Source of the DNA: Alcanivoracaceae bacterium
Lineage (GTDB): Bacteria > Pseudomonadota > Gammaproteobacteria > Xanthomonadales > Marinicellaceae
Length of the DNA: 64,000 nucleotides
Direction of reading: 5' to 3'
Assembly: GCA_016744455.1 (NCBI GenBank)
Contig: JADGEI010000016.1
Span: 16,028-80,027, forward strand
Each line of letters opens with the position of its first letter. Position 1 is the stretch's first letter. Under the pieces are notes generated by a model. It made no database searches. It worked only from the letters and a program-made list of their open reading frames with translations, and was not told the DNA's origin. Shown here piece by piece: positions 19,682 through 29,876 of the stretch. The position numbers and the translations under genes were made by a program.

Positions 19682-20839
19682 ATGAAATTGACACTACTAG
19701 TAACACTTATACTAACCACCACTTGTTACTCACAAACCAACAAACCAGTTGGTGGAGGGTGTGATGGTTGTGAGTTAATGTATAGCGACATGCCTCAAAA
19801 CATTTCATCCATAAGCTACTCACCTGCATGGAATAGTGCTGGTCAAAAACTTTTAATTACAGGCAAAGCATATAAACAAGATGGTCTGACTCCAGCTGCA
19901 AACATAATCATTTATTATTGGCAAACTAATCATAAAGGTTATTATGTTGACAAAAACGATTTGAACATTCACGTTAAAAGGCATGGTTATATTCGAGGGT
20001 GGGTTAAATCGGATAATCAAGGCCGTTATTCAATTTATACGATTAAACCAGGTGCTTACCCTAATAAAGACATACCTGCACACATCCATCTTTCTATAAA
20101 AGAACCCGATATTAAGGATGAATATTATGTTGATAACTTAGTATTCGATTACGACCCATTACTAACAACAGAAAAGAGAAAAGCATTAAAAAATCGTGGT
20201 GGAAGCGGTCTACTTAGAACCTTAAAAGGAAAAAATATACTCATTGCTGAACACAACATAATCTTGGGTTTAAACATTCCCAACTATCCTAAAGTGAATG
20301 ACAAACAATTAAAGTCGGGCCAAAAAGCTGGTGAAGACTTTCATTCGATTACTCCTTATCATGCATGGGGCCCCGATCGAGGCACAACAACATGCCCCGT
20401 TTGCCGTTATGGCCGTTATTTTGGAATAATGTATTTTGTTAATGAAATAAACTCACAAGAAATCAACGACTGGCTTTTATTTTTAGAACAATTAAGTGGT
20501 CAATATGACCAGCAATTAAAAGTATATTTAATATATGGCAGTGCTCGTAATTATAGTTTTTCAAAACGCAATAAACAACTTGCCAAACTAGGTGAAAAAC
20601 TAAAACTACAAAAAGTAGCCTTAACTTTTGTACCAGCCTTCGATGACAAAGAAACTGATATTTACCTAAGTCGAATTAATTCAAATGCAAGAAACACCCT
20701 TGTCATTTACAAAAACAGAAACATCATAAGCAATTCAACCAACCTCATAGCAAACCAAAAGAATTTTAAGATAATACAACAAAAACTCACGAACAGTACG
20801 AGTGATTATTTTAATCTACAAATAGACAAGACAAGGTAA
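19682..20839 (+). CDS. secreted intradiol dioxygenase-like / thioredoxin-like fusion
   Basis: 385 residues with a signal peptide (MKLTLLVTLILTTTCYS). Residues about 40-190 match the intradiol ring-cleavage dioxygenase fold: HGYIRGWVKSDNQGRYSIYT, AYPNKDIPAHIHLS; the Tyr and the HxH expected as iron ligands appear present. From about 220 a second domain begins with YHAWGPDRGTTTCPVCRYGR, a thioredoxin-like domain with a CPVC motif. The pair of domains also occurs as separate neighbouring genes in Flavobacteria (recollection). Function unknown; secreted intradiol-like proteins need not cleave catechols. Stands alone upstream of hutF. Confidence 0.75.
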   Translation: MKLTLLVTLILTTTCYSQTNKPVGGGCDGCELMYSDMPQNISSISYSPAWNSAGQKLLITGKAYKQDGLTPAANIIIYYWQTNHKGYYVDKNDLNIHVKRHGYIRGWVKSDNQGRYSIYTIKPGAYPNKDIPAHIHLSIKEPDIKDEYYVDNLVFDYDPLLTTEKRKALKNRGGSGLLRTLKGKNILIAEHNIILGLNIPNYPKVNDKQLKSGQKAGEDFHSITPYHAWGPDRGTTTCPVCRYGRYFGIMYFVNEINSQEINDWLLFLEQLSGQYDQQLKVYLIYGSARNYSFSKRNKQLAKLGEKLKLQKVALTFVPAFDDKETDIYLSRINSNARNTLVIYKNRNIISNSTNLIANQKNFKIIQQKLTNSTSDYFNLQIDKTR

Positions 20840-20918
20840 TACAATTTTATTTATAAAACATACGTAGTTACATGCATATATTGTGCAAAACACTATCCTG
20901 TTCACTATAATATAAACC

Positions 20919-22250
20919 ATGCAAAATTATTTTTTTAAACACGCTTTATTAGCTAATGGTTGGCAAGAGAATATACGCGTCAAAATTTCCTCTGATGGAT
21001 TGTTTTCCGATATTTCAGTCAATGAAACACTTCGTTATAACGACATTGAATTAGATTGTGTCATTCCTGCCATGCCGAATTGCCATTCACATGTTTTTCA
21101 ACGAACCATGGCTGGCTTAACAGAGTTCAAGACCTCAGAAAGTGACAGTTTTTGGTCATGGCGTGAGTTAATGTATCAGTATGCCAATCAAATTGATGCT
21201 GATCAGTTATACCATGTTGCACGTTATTGTTACGCTGAAATGCTTGAAGCGGGCTACACATCCATATGTGAATTCCATTATATTCATCGAGATTTGAACC
21301 ATAGCAATAATACTGAAAACATGTCAATGGCTATCATCAATGCTGCAAATGATATCGGCATTGACCTAACTTTACTGCCTGTTTTATATACTCAAGCTCA
21401 TATTGATGGCTCACCATTGTCAGGTTTGCAACAACGTTTTAAGTTATCTGTTCCAGAGTACATTCAACTGTACCAATCACTACAACAAAAATTGCACGAA
21501 GGTCAAAACATTGGCATTTGTTTTCATTCATTACGTGCGGTATCAATTGAGCAAATAAAAATAGTACTAAATGAGCTTGATACAGGTCAACCTATTCACA
21601 TACACATTGCAGAACAAACTGCTGAAGTTAATCAAATACAGCAACACTTGGGCAAACGCCCTGTTGAACTACTATTTAAACATGTTGATGTTGCAGCAAA
21701 CTGGTGCCTAATTCACGCGACACATTTAAATAAAAGTGAAATTAAATTAATAACACGTTCTAAAGCAATCGCTGGACTATGTCCTATGACAGAAGCAAAC
21801 TTAGGCGATGGTATCTTCCCTTTAACAGAATTTAATCAACAATCCGGTCGTTTAGCCATAGGCTCTGATAGCCATATATTGATTAATCCATTTCAAGAAT
21901 TACAAATGCTAGAATACTCACAACGTTTAAATGACCAAAAACGTATAATTGCTAGTTCGGCTGACTCGCCAAATGTTGGTACATTTTTGTGGAATTCAGC
22001 CATAAAAGGTGGAGCACAAGCTTGTCAGTTACCCATTGATGGCATTCAAGTTGGCCAAAAAGCAAATTGGCTATCAATTAACACTGACACTACCCTATTA
22101 ACCAATTTAAAAGGCAAACAAATTTTGGACACAATGATTTTTGCTAGTAACCAAATTCCAGTAGAAACCTATAGATTTGGACAAAAACAGGCATCTATGA
22201 CAAAAAATATTGTTGAAAACTATAAAAACACTTTAAAATCACTTAGATAA
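20919..22250 (+). CDS. hutF: formimidoylglutamate deiminase
   Basis: 443 residues of the amidohydrolase superfamily. Metal and catalytic motifs: MPNCHSHVFQRTMAGL, HIHIAEQ, IHATHL, GSDSH. SFWSWRELMY, RPVELL and LCPMTEANLGDGIFP are characteristic of HutF rather than guanine deaminase. It converts N-formimidoyl-L-glutamate to N-formyl-L-glutamate in the five-step histidine degradation route. No other hut genes are seen in the window, so hutH/U/I/G must lie elsewhere or be absent. The ATG at 20919 has a TATAAT box ending only about 8 nt upstream, so the leader would be very short if that box is used. Confidence 0.88.
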   Translation: MQNYFFKHALLANGWQENIRVKISSDGLFSDISVNETLRYNDIELDCVIPAMPNCHSHVFQRTMAGLTEFKTSESDSFWSWRELMYQYANQIDADQLYHVARYCYAEMLEAGYTSICEFHYIHRDLNHSNNTENMSMAIINAANDIGIDLTLLPVLYTQAHIDGSPLSGLQQRFKLSVPEYIQLYQSLQQKLHEGQNIGICFHSLRAVSIEQIKIVLNELDTGQPIHIHIAEQTAEVNQIQQHLGKRPVELLFKHVDVAANWCLIHATHLNKSEIKLITRSKAIAGLCPMTEANLGDGIFPLTEFNQQSGRLAIGSDSHILINPFQELQMLEYSQRLNDQKRIIASSADSPNVGTFLWNSAIKGGAQACQLPIDGIQVGQKANWLSINTDTTLLTNLKGKQILDTMIFASNQIPVETYRFGQKQASMTKNIVENYKNTLKSLR

Positions 22251-22313
22251 TTATTAATCAGACAGTATATTTGTTAATATACGCGGTCGCTTTATTATGA
22301 ATAGGAAAAACTA

Positions 22314-22589
22314 ATGGCAAGAGTTACAGTTGAAGATTGTTTAGAACATGTTGATAATCGTTTTGAGTTGGTACAATTAGCAGCCAAACGTGCACGCTTA
22401 ATTGCAAATGGTCAAGCCCCTTTAGTTGAAGAAGAAAATGATAAACCAACAGTTTTGGCATTGCGTGAAATAGCTGAAGGTTTAATGACTACAGAAAAAC
22501 TAAAAGAATTAGAGCTTGAACAAAAACGTGCTCAAGAACTTGATGAATGGAATGCAGCTGCTGAAGAGCAAGATGCGCAAATGATTTAA
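22314..22589 (+). CDS. rpoZ: RNA polymerase omega subunit
   Basis: 91 residues, the usual length. [20 protein letters not shown] and LAAKRARLI are family hallmarks; ALREIAEG follows in the second half. Omega helps assemble beta' and contributes a ppGpp site. It sits 51 bp upstream of spoT, the classical gammaproteobacterial order, but gmk, normally upstream, is replaced here by hutF. Confidence 0.97.
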   Translation: MARVTVEDCLEHVDNRFELVQLAAKRARLIANGQAPLVEEENDKPTVLALREIAEGLMTTEKLKELELEQKRAQELDEWNAAAEEQDAQMI

Positions 22590-22640
22590 CCTCTTTTATC
22601 AAATGCTTAATACAACCCACATATTAAGAACATATAAGTC

Positions 22641-24806
22641 GTGACTGATACTGATGTCACGACTATTTTAAATCATCCGGCAGTTGTCTCTGCCTATAAA
22701 AACCTTACCAATCTTACCAATAACTATTTACAACCAAAAGAACAGCTGTTATTAAACAAAGCATTCCAATACGGTGCAAACGCCCACAAATCTCAATTTA
22801 GGAAGTCAGGCGAACCTTATATAACACACCCTATTACTGTAGCAGCAATACTGGCTAAACTCCATTTTGACATCAACACATTATGTGCAGCAGTACTGCA
22901 TGACACGATTGAAGACACAGATATAACTGAGAAAGAATTAACCAAAGAATTCAATAAAACTGTGGCTTATTTAGTACAAGCCGTTACAAAACTAGACAAA
23001 CTTAAATTCAGAAACCTTCAAGAGGCCCAAGCAGAAAGTTTTGTGAAAATGCTATTCGCTATGGCTGAGGATGTACGTGTCATTATCATTAAACTTGCAG
23101 ATCGCCTACATAATATGCGTACAATTGGAGCAATGAGTGAGTCAAGCCGCAAACGAATTGCAAGAGAAACTCTAGATGTATTTGCCCCAATTGCTGAAAG
23201 ATTGGGTTTAAAGGTGATACAAAACGAAATGCAGGACCACGCATTCAAAGCGTTATTACCCAATATAGCTAATGAAATCAACGATAATATTAATAAACTT
23301 GCAGGCCATCGCAAGCAAGCCATTGAAAAAATCAAAAAGAAAATTATCAAAGCGCTTATCCACTCTGATTTAAATGCAGATGTTGATGGACGACAAAAAT
23401 CGCTCTACAGCATTTACCACAAACAGAAACGTAAAAACTTATCATTTGATCAAATCCATGATATCTTTGGTGTACGGGTTATCGTCAAAACCTTACAAGA
23501 GTGCTATATTGCACTTGGAGTGATTCACGGTTTATACGCACCTAGAGAGCACAGTTTCAAAGACTATATTGCCGTGCCAAAATCCAATGGTTACCAATCA
23601 ATTCATACCTTGGTCACCGGCCCCTTTGGTTTAGCTATCGAAATACAAATAAGAACAGAGGAAATGGACAAAGTCTGCGAGTCAGGCGTTGCTGCACACT
23701 GGATGTATAAAAAAGATGGCTCCGATACCAGCTCTCGATTAACATTGGCTAGAAATTGGTTAGGCAATCTTTTAAGTGTACAGAAAAATACAGGTAGCTC
23801 ATTGGAATTCTATGAAGGTATGAAAAAAGACCTAATTACCGATGAAATATATGTTTTTACACCGAGAGGTAAAATTATCCAGCTTCCCTTACAGGCAACA
23901 GTTTTAGATTTTGCCTTTGCCATTCATTCCAATGTTGGAAACCGTGCAAAAGCAGCAATGGTGAATGATAAAAAAACGCCTTTAAAACAAAAGTTAAAAA
24001 CTGGTCAAACCGTCGAAATAATAACCGATGATAGTGTAATTCCCGCTACTGAATGGTTACAATTAGTCACTACAAGCAAAGCACGTACTGCAATTCGAAA
24101 TGCATTGAAACAAATTACAGATGTAGATGCTGTGTATGTAGGTCATAAAATGCTAGATAGAGCACTAGATACTTATGGTTACTCCTTTGACTCGATAGAC
24201 AAAAGATCAATAAAACGTGTTCTCAAGTACTACAAAAAAAGCAGCATGGATGAACTCTTAAAATCATTTGCATTAGGTGAATTATTAGCATCAATTGCAG
24301 CCAAAAAACTTCTGCCTTTACTAAAACAACGTAGCATAAACAAGCCTTACAGCCCTAAAGAAGCTTTCTCTATCACAGGCAATGAAGGCTCAATAATTAA
24401 TTATCCGCTCTGTTGCCAACCCATAGTAAATGATGAGATCATCGGTTATTTAAGTCCTGCAAAAGGCATTGTGGTTCATAGAAAGAACTGCCATAACCTT
24501 GAAGAACTAGAAAAAAGTCCAGAAAGAATGGTGGTAATGAATTGGGATTTAGAACATCCTATAATGTTTCAAACAACATTACAAATGGATGTTATTAACA
24601 AACAAGGAGTGTTAGCAAAACTAGCTAGCGTCGTCGCTGAAAACCATGGTAATATAGAGCGTTTTGAACAAGTTGACAGAGATGGCAACTATTCTGGCCT
24701 TGAGTTCCATATCAGTATTGCCAACACAGAAAAACTAGAAAATATTTTACACAAACTTCGCCATTTACCCGAAGTGTTAAAAGCCAAAAGGAAAGAATTC
24801 AAATGA
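22641..24806 (+). CDS. spoT: bifunctional (p)ppGpp synthetase/hydrolase
   Basis: 721 residues from a GTG start. Domains in order: HD hydrolase (ITHPITVAAIL, AVLHDTIEDT), synthetase (DYIAVPKSNGYQSIHTLV, EIQIRT), TGS (about 400-460, IYVFTPRGKIIQLP), helical/zinc-finger region (CCQPIVNDEIIGY), ACT (TLQMDVINKQGVLAKLA). The intact HD motif marks the SpoT/Rel type rather than a hydrolase-dead RelA. Controls the stringent response. Overlaps ridA by 4 nt and follows rpoZ, so rpoZ-spoT-ridA is probably one operon. Confidence 0.95.
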   Translation: MTDTDVTTILNHPAVVSAYKNLTNLTNNYLQPKEQLLLNKAFQYGANAHKSQFRKSGEPYITHPITVAAILAKLHFDINTLCAAVLHDTIEDTDITEKELTKEFNKTVAYLVQAVTKLDKLKFRNLQEAQAESFVKMLFAMAEDVRVIIIKLADRLHNMRTIGAMSESSRKRIARETLDVFAPIAERLGLKVIQNEMQDHAFKALLPNIANEINDNINKLAGHRKQAIEKIKKKIIKALIHSDLNADVDGRQKSLYSIYHKQKRKNLSFDQIHDIFGVRVIVKTLQECYIALGVIHGLYAPREHSFKDYIAVPKSNGYQSIHTLVTGPFGLAIEIQIRTEEMDKVCESGVAAHWMYKKDGSDTSSRLTLARNWLGNLLSVQKNTGSSLEFYEGMKKDLITDEIYVFTPRGKIIQLPLQATVLDFAFAIHSNVGNRAKAAMVNDKKTPLKQKLKTGQTVEIITDDSVIPATEWLQLVTTSKARTAIRNALKQITDVDAVYVGHKMLDRALDTYGYSFDSIDKRSIKRVLKYYKKSSMDELLKSFALGELLASIAAKKLLPLLKQRSINKPYSPKEAFSITGNEGSIINYPLCCQPIVNDEIIGYLSPAKGIVVHRKNCHNLEELEKSPERMVVMNWDLEHPIMFQTTLQMDVINKQGVLAKLASVVAENHGNIERFEQVDRDGNYSGLEFHISIANTEKLENILHKLRHLPEVLKAKRKEFK

Positions 24807-25180
24807 AAGAAATAGTCCATACCAAACATGCACCAGCAGCAATAGGCACCTACTCACAAGCCGTCATTCATAACAAGCTACTTTATACTTCAGGGCAAAT
24901 ACCCATCAATCCAGAAACAGGCGAAATGCTTGAAGAAGATTTTGAAAAACAAACCCATCAAGTCTTTAAAAACCTACGAGCAATTGCCTTAGCTGCAGAT
25001 ACTAGTCTACAAAACACCTTAAAACTGAATATTTTCGTGCAGGATTTGTCGCACTTTGCAACACTAAATGCTATTATGGCTGAATACTTTGAAGAACCGT
25101 ACCCTGCAAGAGCAGCTATACAAGTTGCTGGTTTACCCAAAAATGCCATGGTTGAAATGGATGCGATAATTTCAATTTAA
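24803..25180 (+). CDS. ridA: RidA family reactive enamine/imine deaminase
   Basis: 125 residues. GTYSQAVIHNKLLYTSGQIP, the conserved Arg in YPARAAIQVAGLPK and the closing MVEMDAI are diagnostic. Hydrolyses 2-aminoacrylate and related imines made by PLP enzymes. Starts within the last codons of spoT (4-nt overlap), an arrangement shared by many Proteobacteria. Confidence 0.93.
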   Translation: MKEIVHTKHAPAAIGTYSQAVIHNKLLYTSGQIPINPETGEMLEEDFEKQTHQVFKNLRAIALAADTSLQNTLKLNIFVQDLSHFATLNAIMAEYFEEPYPARAAIQVAGLPKNAMVEMDAIISI

Positions 25181-25259
25181 ACACAAATTAAGAGCAACAA
25201 ACTTAAGGAGAGTTTTTCGCCTTAACAATTATTTATTTTCATTAATATAGAGAGGAATT

Positions 25260-27695
25260 ATGAATATCATTAAATACCTAACAACAATTGTTAGTCTTGC
25301 ATTTGCAATTAATGCATTTTCACAAACACTTAGTTCAAGTGCGGAAAATGCTAGGTCTGATAGATCGAATTATGTCGTTAAATTTTATGAACCCGGCTTA
25401 CTTTATTACACTGGCGGGGTAAACAATATTGAATCAACAAGTCCTCAACATAACAATAGCAACACATTTGAAGCAAGGTCTGAGGCCACTAAGGCCTATG
25501 GAGCTCACCTGAATTCATTGAAACAAAGTAAACTCACAGTAATTACTAATGCTATCGGTACAAATTTCAAAACTATCTATCACTATAAGGCTATGTATCA
25601 TGGACTAATGCTCAGTTTAACCTCACAAGAAGTTTCTGCACTTAAAAACTTAGCAGAAATAAAGAGTGTTGAAAAAGAACCTGTGTACGACTTGGTTACT
25701 GAAAGTGGACCAAAATGGATTAATGCTGATCAAATTTGGGATGGTACTGCTGTGCCATTTACTGGATTACCCAATAAAGGCGAAGGAATTGTAGTTGGTG
25801 TAGTTGACACAGGTATCAACAGTGATCACCCATCTTATGCAGCAACTGGTCCTGATGATGGCTATGTCCATACCAATCCATTAGGTAGTGGTAATTTTGT
25901 TGGTCATTGTATTGGTGGTAATAACGATGGTTTACCTGCACCAAATGCAGAGATCACCTGTAACAACAAATTAATTGGTGCATGGGCATTTACAAATGGA
26001 ACAGACACTGATGCACCAGAAGACAATAATGGCCATGGTAGCCATACTGCTGGTACAGCTGCAGGGAACTTTTGGAGTGGACCATTTTTTGATGGTGGTA
26101 CTCAAATGGCAATTAATTTACCTCAAATTTCTGGCGTAGCACCACATGCCAATATTATTGCATACGATGTTTGTGAAACATCAACTTGTAGTGCTACATC
26201 TGCAGGTATTGATAGGGCTATTCAAGATGGTGTGAATGTAATCAACTTCTCTATTTCAGGAGGAAACTCGCCATGGTTTGATAACGACAGACAATTTCTT
26301 GATGCAGTTAATGCTGGGATTTTTGTCGCAGCAAGTGCTGGTAACACACGTGCAGAAAACACAAACCCTATAGCTGATGTTAACCACAAAGGCCCATGGT
26401 TAATGACAGTTGCAGCAAGCACTCATGACAGAAACGGTAATCGTGAATTAGTGAATATGTCTGGTGGTACAAGTCCCCCTGCTGATATAGCAGGACAATC
26501 CAATACAGAAGGCTACGGCCCTGCACTAGTTGTCTATGCGGGCGATTTTTCTAATGGTGATGCAGACCCTGAACAATGCCTAAACCCTTTTCCCAATAAC
26601 ACATGGACAAATGGTGAAATAGTCGTTTGTGATCGTGGAGCAATAGCGCGTGTAGCAAAAGGTGTTAATGTATTAGCTGGTGGAGCGGGCGGCTTAATAC
26701 TAGGAAATATAGCCGGTGGTGCAACCACCGAAGTTGCAGATTTTCATGTACTTCCTTCAATTCATATGAATGCAGCAAAAGCTGACCAAGTAAGAGCATG
26801 GTTAACAACTGGATCAAATCACATGGCAACTATTGTTAACACAGGTTCCGGGGCAGGAACAGTTGGTGATATTCTTGCTGATTTTAGTTTACGTGGACCT
26901 AATTTAACAATTGATGTAACCAAACCCAATATCACAGCACCTGGAGTTAGTATTTTTGCTCCATTCAATAATGACCCAAATACACCTATAGGTTCAGCTG
27001 AACTTGGAAATATTAGCGGTACCTCAATGTCTAGCCCACACATGGCAGGTGTAGGTGCATTAATGAAAGCCGTACAACCTACATGGACTGTGTCAGAAAT
27101 AAATTCTGCCATCCAAATGACTGCTGATGAAACTGGCAGAAAAGAAGACAATGTCACACCTGTGGATCCTGATGATCTAGGTAGTGGCCGTGTAGATTTA
27201 TCTGTAGCCGCTCAAGCTGGCCTTGTGATGGATGAGACTTTTGCCAACTATTTGGCAGCAAACCCTAGCACTGGAGGTGACCCTAAAACATTAAACATAC
27301 CAAGTGTAAGAAATTCAACTTGTGGTGCTTCATGTAACTGGTCTAGAACTTTGAAAGACACACTAGGAATTGAAACCAGATGGACTGTTTCAGCAGTAAC
27401 TGATGGTACATTTACCCTAAATGTACAACCAACCAGTTTTGTCATAAACGAAGTTGCGGTTCCTCCAAATCCAGATGTCATATTTAAAAATGGTTTTGAT
27501 GAACCTTTAGTAATCGTTCCCGTTACCAATCAAACATTAACCATCACGGCAAGTAATGTTCCAACAACGGCAACCGGCATGTCATTCGGCAAAGTTGTTT
27601 TAACCGAAATAAATGGACTTTCACCTCCATTGCACATTACAGTTTCTGCCAATCAATCACTACCATATGGTGGAACACCTCCGCCAGATTCATAA
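25260..27695 (+). CDS. secreted S8 subtilisin-like serine peptidase with PA insert
   Basis: 811 residues. Signal peptide at 1-22, an inhibitor I9-type propeptide (about 35-145), then the catalytic domain with Asp in VGVVDTGINSDHP, His in NNGHGSHTAGTAAG and Ser in SGTSMSSPHMAGVG. A PA (protease-associated) domain is inserted between His and Ser (about 410-530). The tail has a strand-rich domain interrupted by VIFKNGFDEP, the same motif that ends two other secreted proteins in this window. RBS GAGAGG is upstream. Extracellular protein degradation is likely; a strong terminator follows. Confidence 0.93.
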   Translation: MNIIKYLTTIVSLAFAINAFSQTLSSSAENARSDRSNYVVKFYEPGLLYYTGGVNNIESTSPQHNNSNTFEARSEATKAYGAHLNSLKQSKLTVITNAIGTNFKTIYHYKAMYHGLMLSLTSQEVSALKNLAEIKSVEKEPVYDLVTESGPKWINADQIWDGTAVPFTGLPNKGEGIVVGVVDTGINSDHPSYAATGPDDGYVHTNPLGSGNFVGHCIGGNNDGLPAPNAEITCNNKLIGAWAFTNGTDTDAPEDNNGHGSHTAGTAAGNFWSGPFFDGGTQMAINLPQISGVAPHANIIAYDVCETSTCSATSAGIDRAIQDGVNVINFSISGGNSPWFDNDRQFLDAVNAGIFVAASAGNTRAENTNPIADVNHKGPWLMTVAASTHDRNGNRELVNMSGGTSPPADIAGQSNTEGYGPALVVYAGDFSNGDADPEQCLNPFPNNTWTNGEIVVCDRGAIARVAKGVNVLAGGAGGLILGNIAGGATTEVADFHVLPSIHMNAAKADQVRAWLTTGSNHMATIVNTGSGAGTVGDILADFSLRGPNLTIDVTKPNITAPGVSIFAPFNNDPNTPIGSAELGNISGTSMSSPHMAGVGALMKAVQPTWTVSEINSAIQMTADETGRKEDNVTPVDPDDLGSGRVDLSVAAQAGLVMDETFANYLAANPSTGGDPKTLNIPSVRNSTCGASCNWSRTLKDTLGIETRWTVSAVTDGTFTLNVQPTSFVINEVAVPPNPDVIFKNGFDEPLVIVPVTNQTLTITASNVPTTATGMSFGKVVLTEINGLSPPLHITVSANQSLPYGGTPPPDS

Positions 27696-27716
27696 GTTAA
27701 TCAATTAATGAAAAAA

Positions 27717-27742
27717 GCAGCTTACCTAAGCTGCTTTTTTTT
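27717..27742 (+). terminator. Rho-independent terminator of subtilase gene
   Basis: Perfect inverted repeat GCAGCTTA-CC-TAAGCTGC (27717-27734) followed by eight T (27735-27742) and preceded by six A, so it can also act on the other strand. Confidence 0.9.
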
Positions 27743-27810
27743 CCGCTCAGTTTCATTTTCTTAACAGATATCAAGTCATTGACTTCAATTCTAGGTTATA
27801 TTGCCTCGCT

Positions 27811-29694
27811 ATGAGCCTAAGCAACACTAATATTAATTATAAAATTCTCGACACCTCCTTTTGTATTGACAAACATACATTAAAAATCAATGGTAAGCGT
27901 TTTGTTTGTAAAAAAGCAACCATCGAGGCTTTACAATTGTTCTTGCAAAGTAATGGCAAGGTAATAAGTAAAGACAACTTGATTGATCATATTTGGAAAG
28001 ACGTGATTGTCACTGAAGCCTCTGCTTTTAAACAAGTGCAATTGGTAAGGAAAATTTTTGCTGAGGTTGGATTACCAAAAGATATTATTCATAATGTTTA
28101 TGGTAAAGGCTATCAAATCAAACTTCCAATTATTACCACCCAAGAGGATTGCACCAATCCTGATCTTGAAACGAATAATAAACAATCAGATAGGTACTAT
28201 AAATCAACAAAAAGATATACACTAGTTTTGATCAGTTTAATCCTCATTATTTCCTTATTCGTTAGTTTTTATCAATCACCCATAAAGAATGACTTCTTTA
28301 ATAAAGCAAAAAAAGAATCACTAGTCAAACTAATCAACAATGATTGGCGCAAAGGAAAACAACACCTCATTAATTTATTAGAAAAAGAAAGCTATCATCT
28401 TTCTATCAAGGACCTCGCCTTTTTATATAATCATATCGGCAGATCTGAATACCATTTACAAGAGTATAAAAATAGCATTGAGACCTACTACAAAGCCATT
28501 CAAGCTTATGAAAAAGTAGACAATAACGAGCAAATAGGTCAAGTGCATTTAAATTTAGCTGAAAGTTATTCATTTATAGTTACTCAGAAGGGCTATCGTG
28601 AAAAACAAAAAGAACACATCAACAAAGCCATTGAAATATTTGCAAGAATCGATCAGAAACAACGGATGATTGATGCCAAAATGCAATTGGCCTATTTTTA
28701 TCAAAAACATGTTGGCATCCAGAAAGCCAAGAATTTATACGAACAAATTATTGATGATACAAAACAAGAAGGAGATACGATTGGTGAAATGATTGCTGTA
28801 AACAACCTTGCAGCGGCTTATGTCATTACTAATGATTATGACAAGGCAGTTGAACTGGGGCAAAAAGGCTTACAAATGACTCTAGAGATTGGCACAGGCC
28901 GCTATATTGCCAATTCATATAGCTTCTTAAGTGACCTTTACCAGAATCAATATAAGAGTATTGAGGCTATGGAAATGATACAACAAGCCATTAAATATCA
29001 ATTAGCTACAAATAATTTCTCTAATATAAGCCCAAAAATGATAACACTGAGTTATTTACTGGTACAAACTTATCAATTTGACCAAGCTAATGATTTGCTC
29101 AACTTAGCAGATAATTACTTGATAAGTTTAAACATGAAAGGTTCTAGAAGCATCGTTATCATGTACCAAGGACTAAATTTGGCACGCCAAAACAACTGGA
29201 AAGATGCTGAGAATTTACTAACCAATTCTTTAGCTATATCTCAAGCCGCTGATTTCATCTATAAACAGCCCTTAAATCTAGCCTATCTAGCACTGGCAAA
29301 TTATTTTAACAACAATTACTTACAAGCTATTCAACCAGCTATGGAAGTCATAAAAAACAAAAACAGTAATAAGCAGTCCAAAGCCATTGCATCATTAGCA
29401 TTGGCCTATACCTATTCGCTAATGGAAAAACAAGAGTTGGCTGACAAGTGGTACTTAGAAACGCAAAAATTACAAAATCCTAAATGGCTATTCGAATACC
29501 AGCTATTCCTAAAACTAAAATTGGAACGTCAAGAAAAGGACAACTCGGTATTAGTCACTCAAACTGAAAAAGAAATTGTCGAAATTAACATTAAAATGAC
29601 AGAACTAACACAATTAGCGCGAGTAGATCAAGGTATTTATAATAAGCTTATGAGCCAAATTTTAGAAAAAACACGATCAAATAGTAAGAATTAG
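27811..29694 (+). CDS. transmembrane winged-helix regulator with TPR repeats (CadC/ToxR-like)
   Basis: 627 residues. Residues 10-110 are an OmpR/PhoB-type winged helix (LFLQSNGKVISKDNLIDHIWKD, then NVYGKGYQIKL). One membrane segment lies at about 140-160 (LVLISLILIISLFVSFY). The remaining 460 residues hold TPR-type helical repeats (EYKNSIETYYKAIQAYEKV; NDYDKAVELGQKGLQ). Layout resembles membrane-anchored one-component regulators that sense a periplasmic signal. Lying just after the subtilase and facing the beta-helix gene, it may control secreted-protein genes (inference). Confidence 0.85.
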   Translation: MSLSNTNINYKILDTSFCIDKHTLKINGKRFVCKKATIEALQLFLQSNGKVISKDNLIDHIWKDVIVTEASAFKQVQLVRKIFAEVGLPKDIIHNVYGKGYQIKLPIITTQEDCTNPDLETNNKQSDRYYKSTKRYTLVLISLILIISLFVSFYQSPIKNDFFNKAKKESLVKLINNDWRKGKQHLINLLEKESYHLSIKDLAFLYNHIGRSEYHLQEYKNSIETYYKAIQAYEKVDNNEQIGQVHLNLAESYSFIVTQKGYREKQKEHINKAIEIFARIDQKQRMIDAKMQLAYFYQKHVGIQKAKNLYEQIIDDTKQEGDTIGEMIAVNNLAAAYVITNDYDKAVELGQKGLQMTLEIGTGRYIANSYSFLSDLYQNQYKSIEAMEMIQQAIKYQLATNNFSNISPKMITLSYLLVQTYQFDQANDLLNLADNYLISLNMKGSRSIVIMYQGLNLARQNNWKDAENLLTNSLAISQAADFIYKQPLNLAYLALANYFNNNYLQAIQPAMEVIKNKNSNKQSKAIASLALAYTYSLMEKQELADKWYLETQKLQNPKWLFEYQLFLKLKLERQEKDNSVLVTQTEKEIVEINIKMTELTQLARVDQGIYNKLMSQILEKTRSNSKN

Positions 29695-29731
29695 CCTCAC
29701 TTTTTGACAACAACCATAACTCCCGTAAAAA

Positions 29732-29761
29732 AAAAGGCTAAATTTTTCAATCTAGCCTTTT
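29732..29761. terminator. bidirectional terminator
   Basis: AAAAGGCTA (29732-29740) and TAGCCTTTT (29753-29761) form a 9-bp stem flanked by A and T runs, placed between the convergent TPR-regulator and beta-helix genes. Confidence 0.8.
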
Positions 29762-29876
29762 AAATTTCCAAAATAGAACCAAACTTCGGGGAATGGCCTC
29801 ATTCTCTATTTTAGAAAGCTCATTGTTCAACTCAACTTATCTGACATCCCCGATTATCACTAATTTCTCACTTTCT

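Noticed and set aside
23018..23350. 110-codon minus-strand frame
   Set aside because: Antisense to the conserved HD/synthetase part of spoT.
26819..27157. 112-codon minus-strand frame
   Set aside because: Antisense to the subtilase catalytic region with the SGTSMSSP motif.
27811..29694. Possible two-component or LuxR assignment for the TPR protein
   Set aside because: The N-terminal domain is an OmpR-type winged helix without a receiver domain; the membrane segment fits CadC/ToxR-like layout better.
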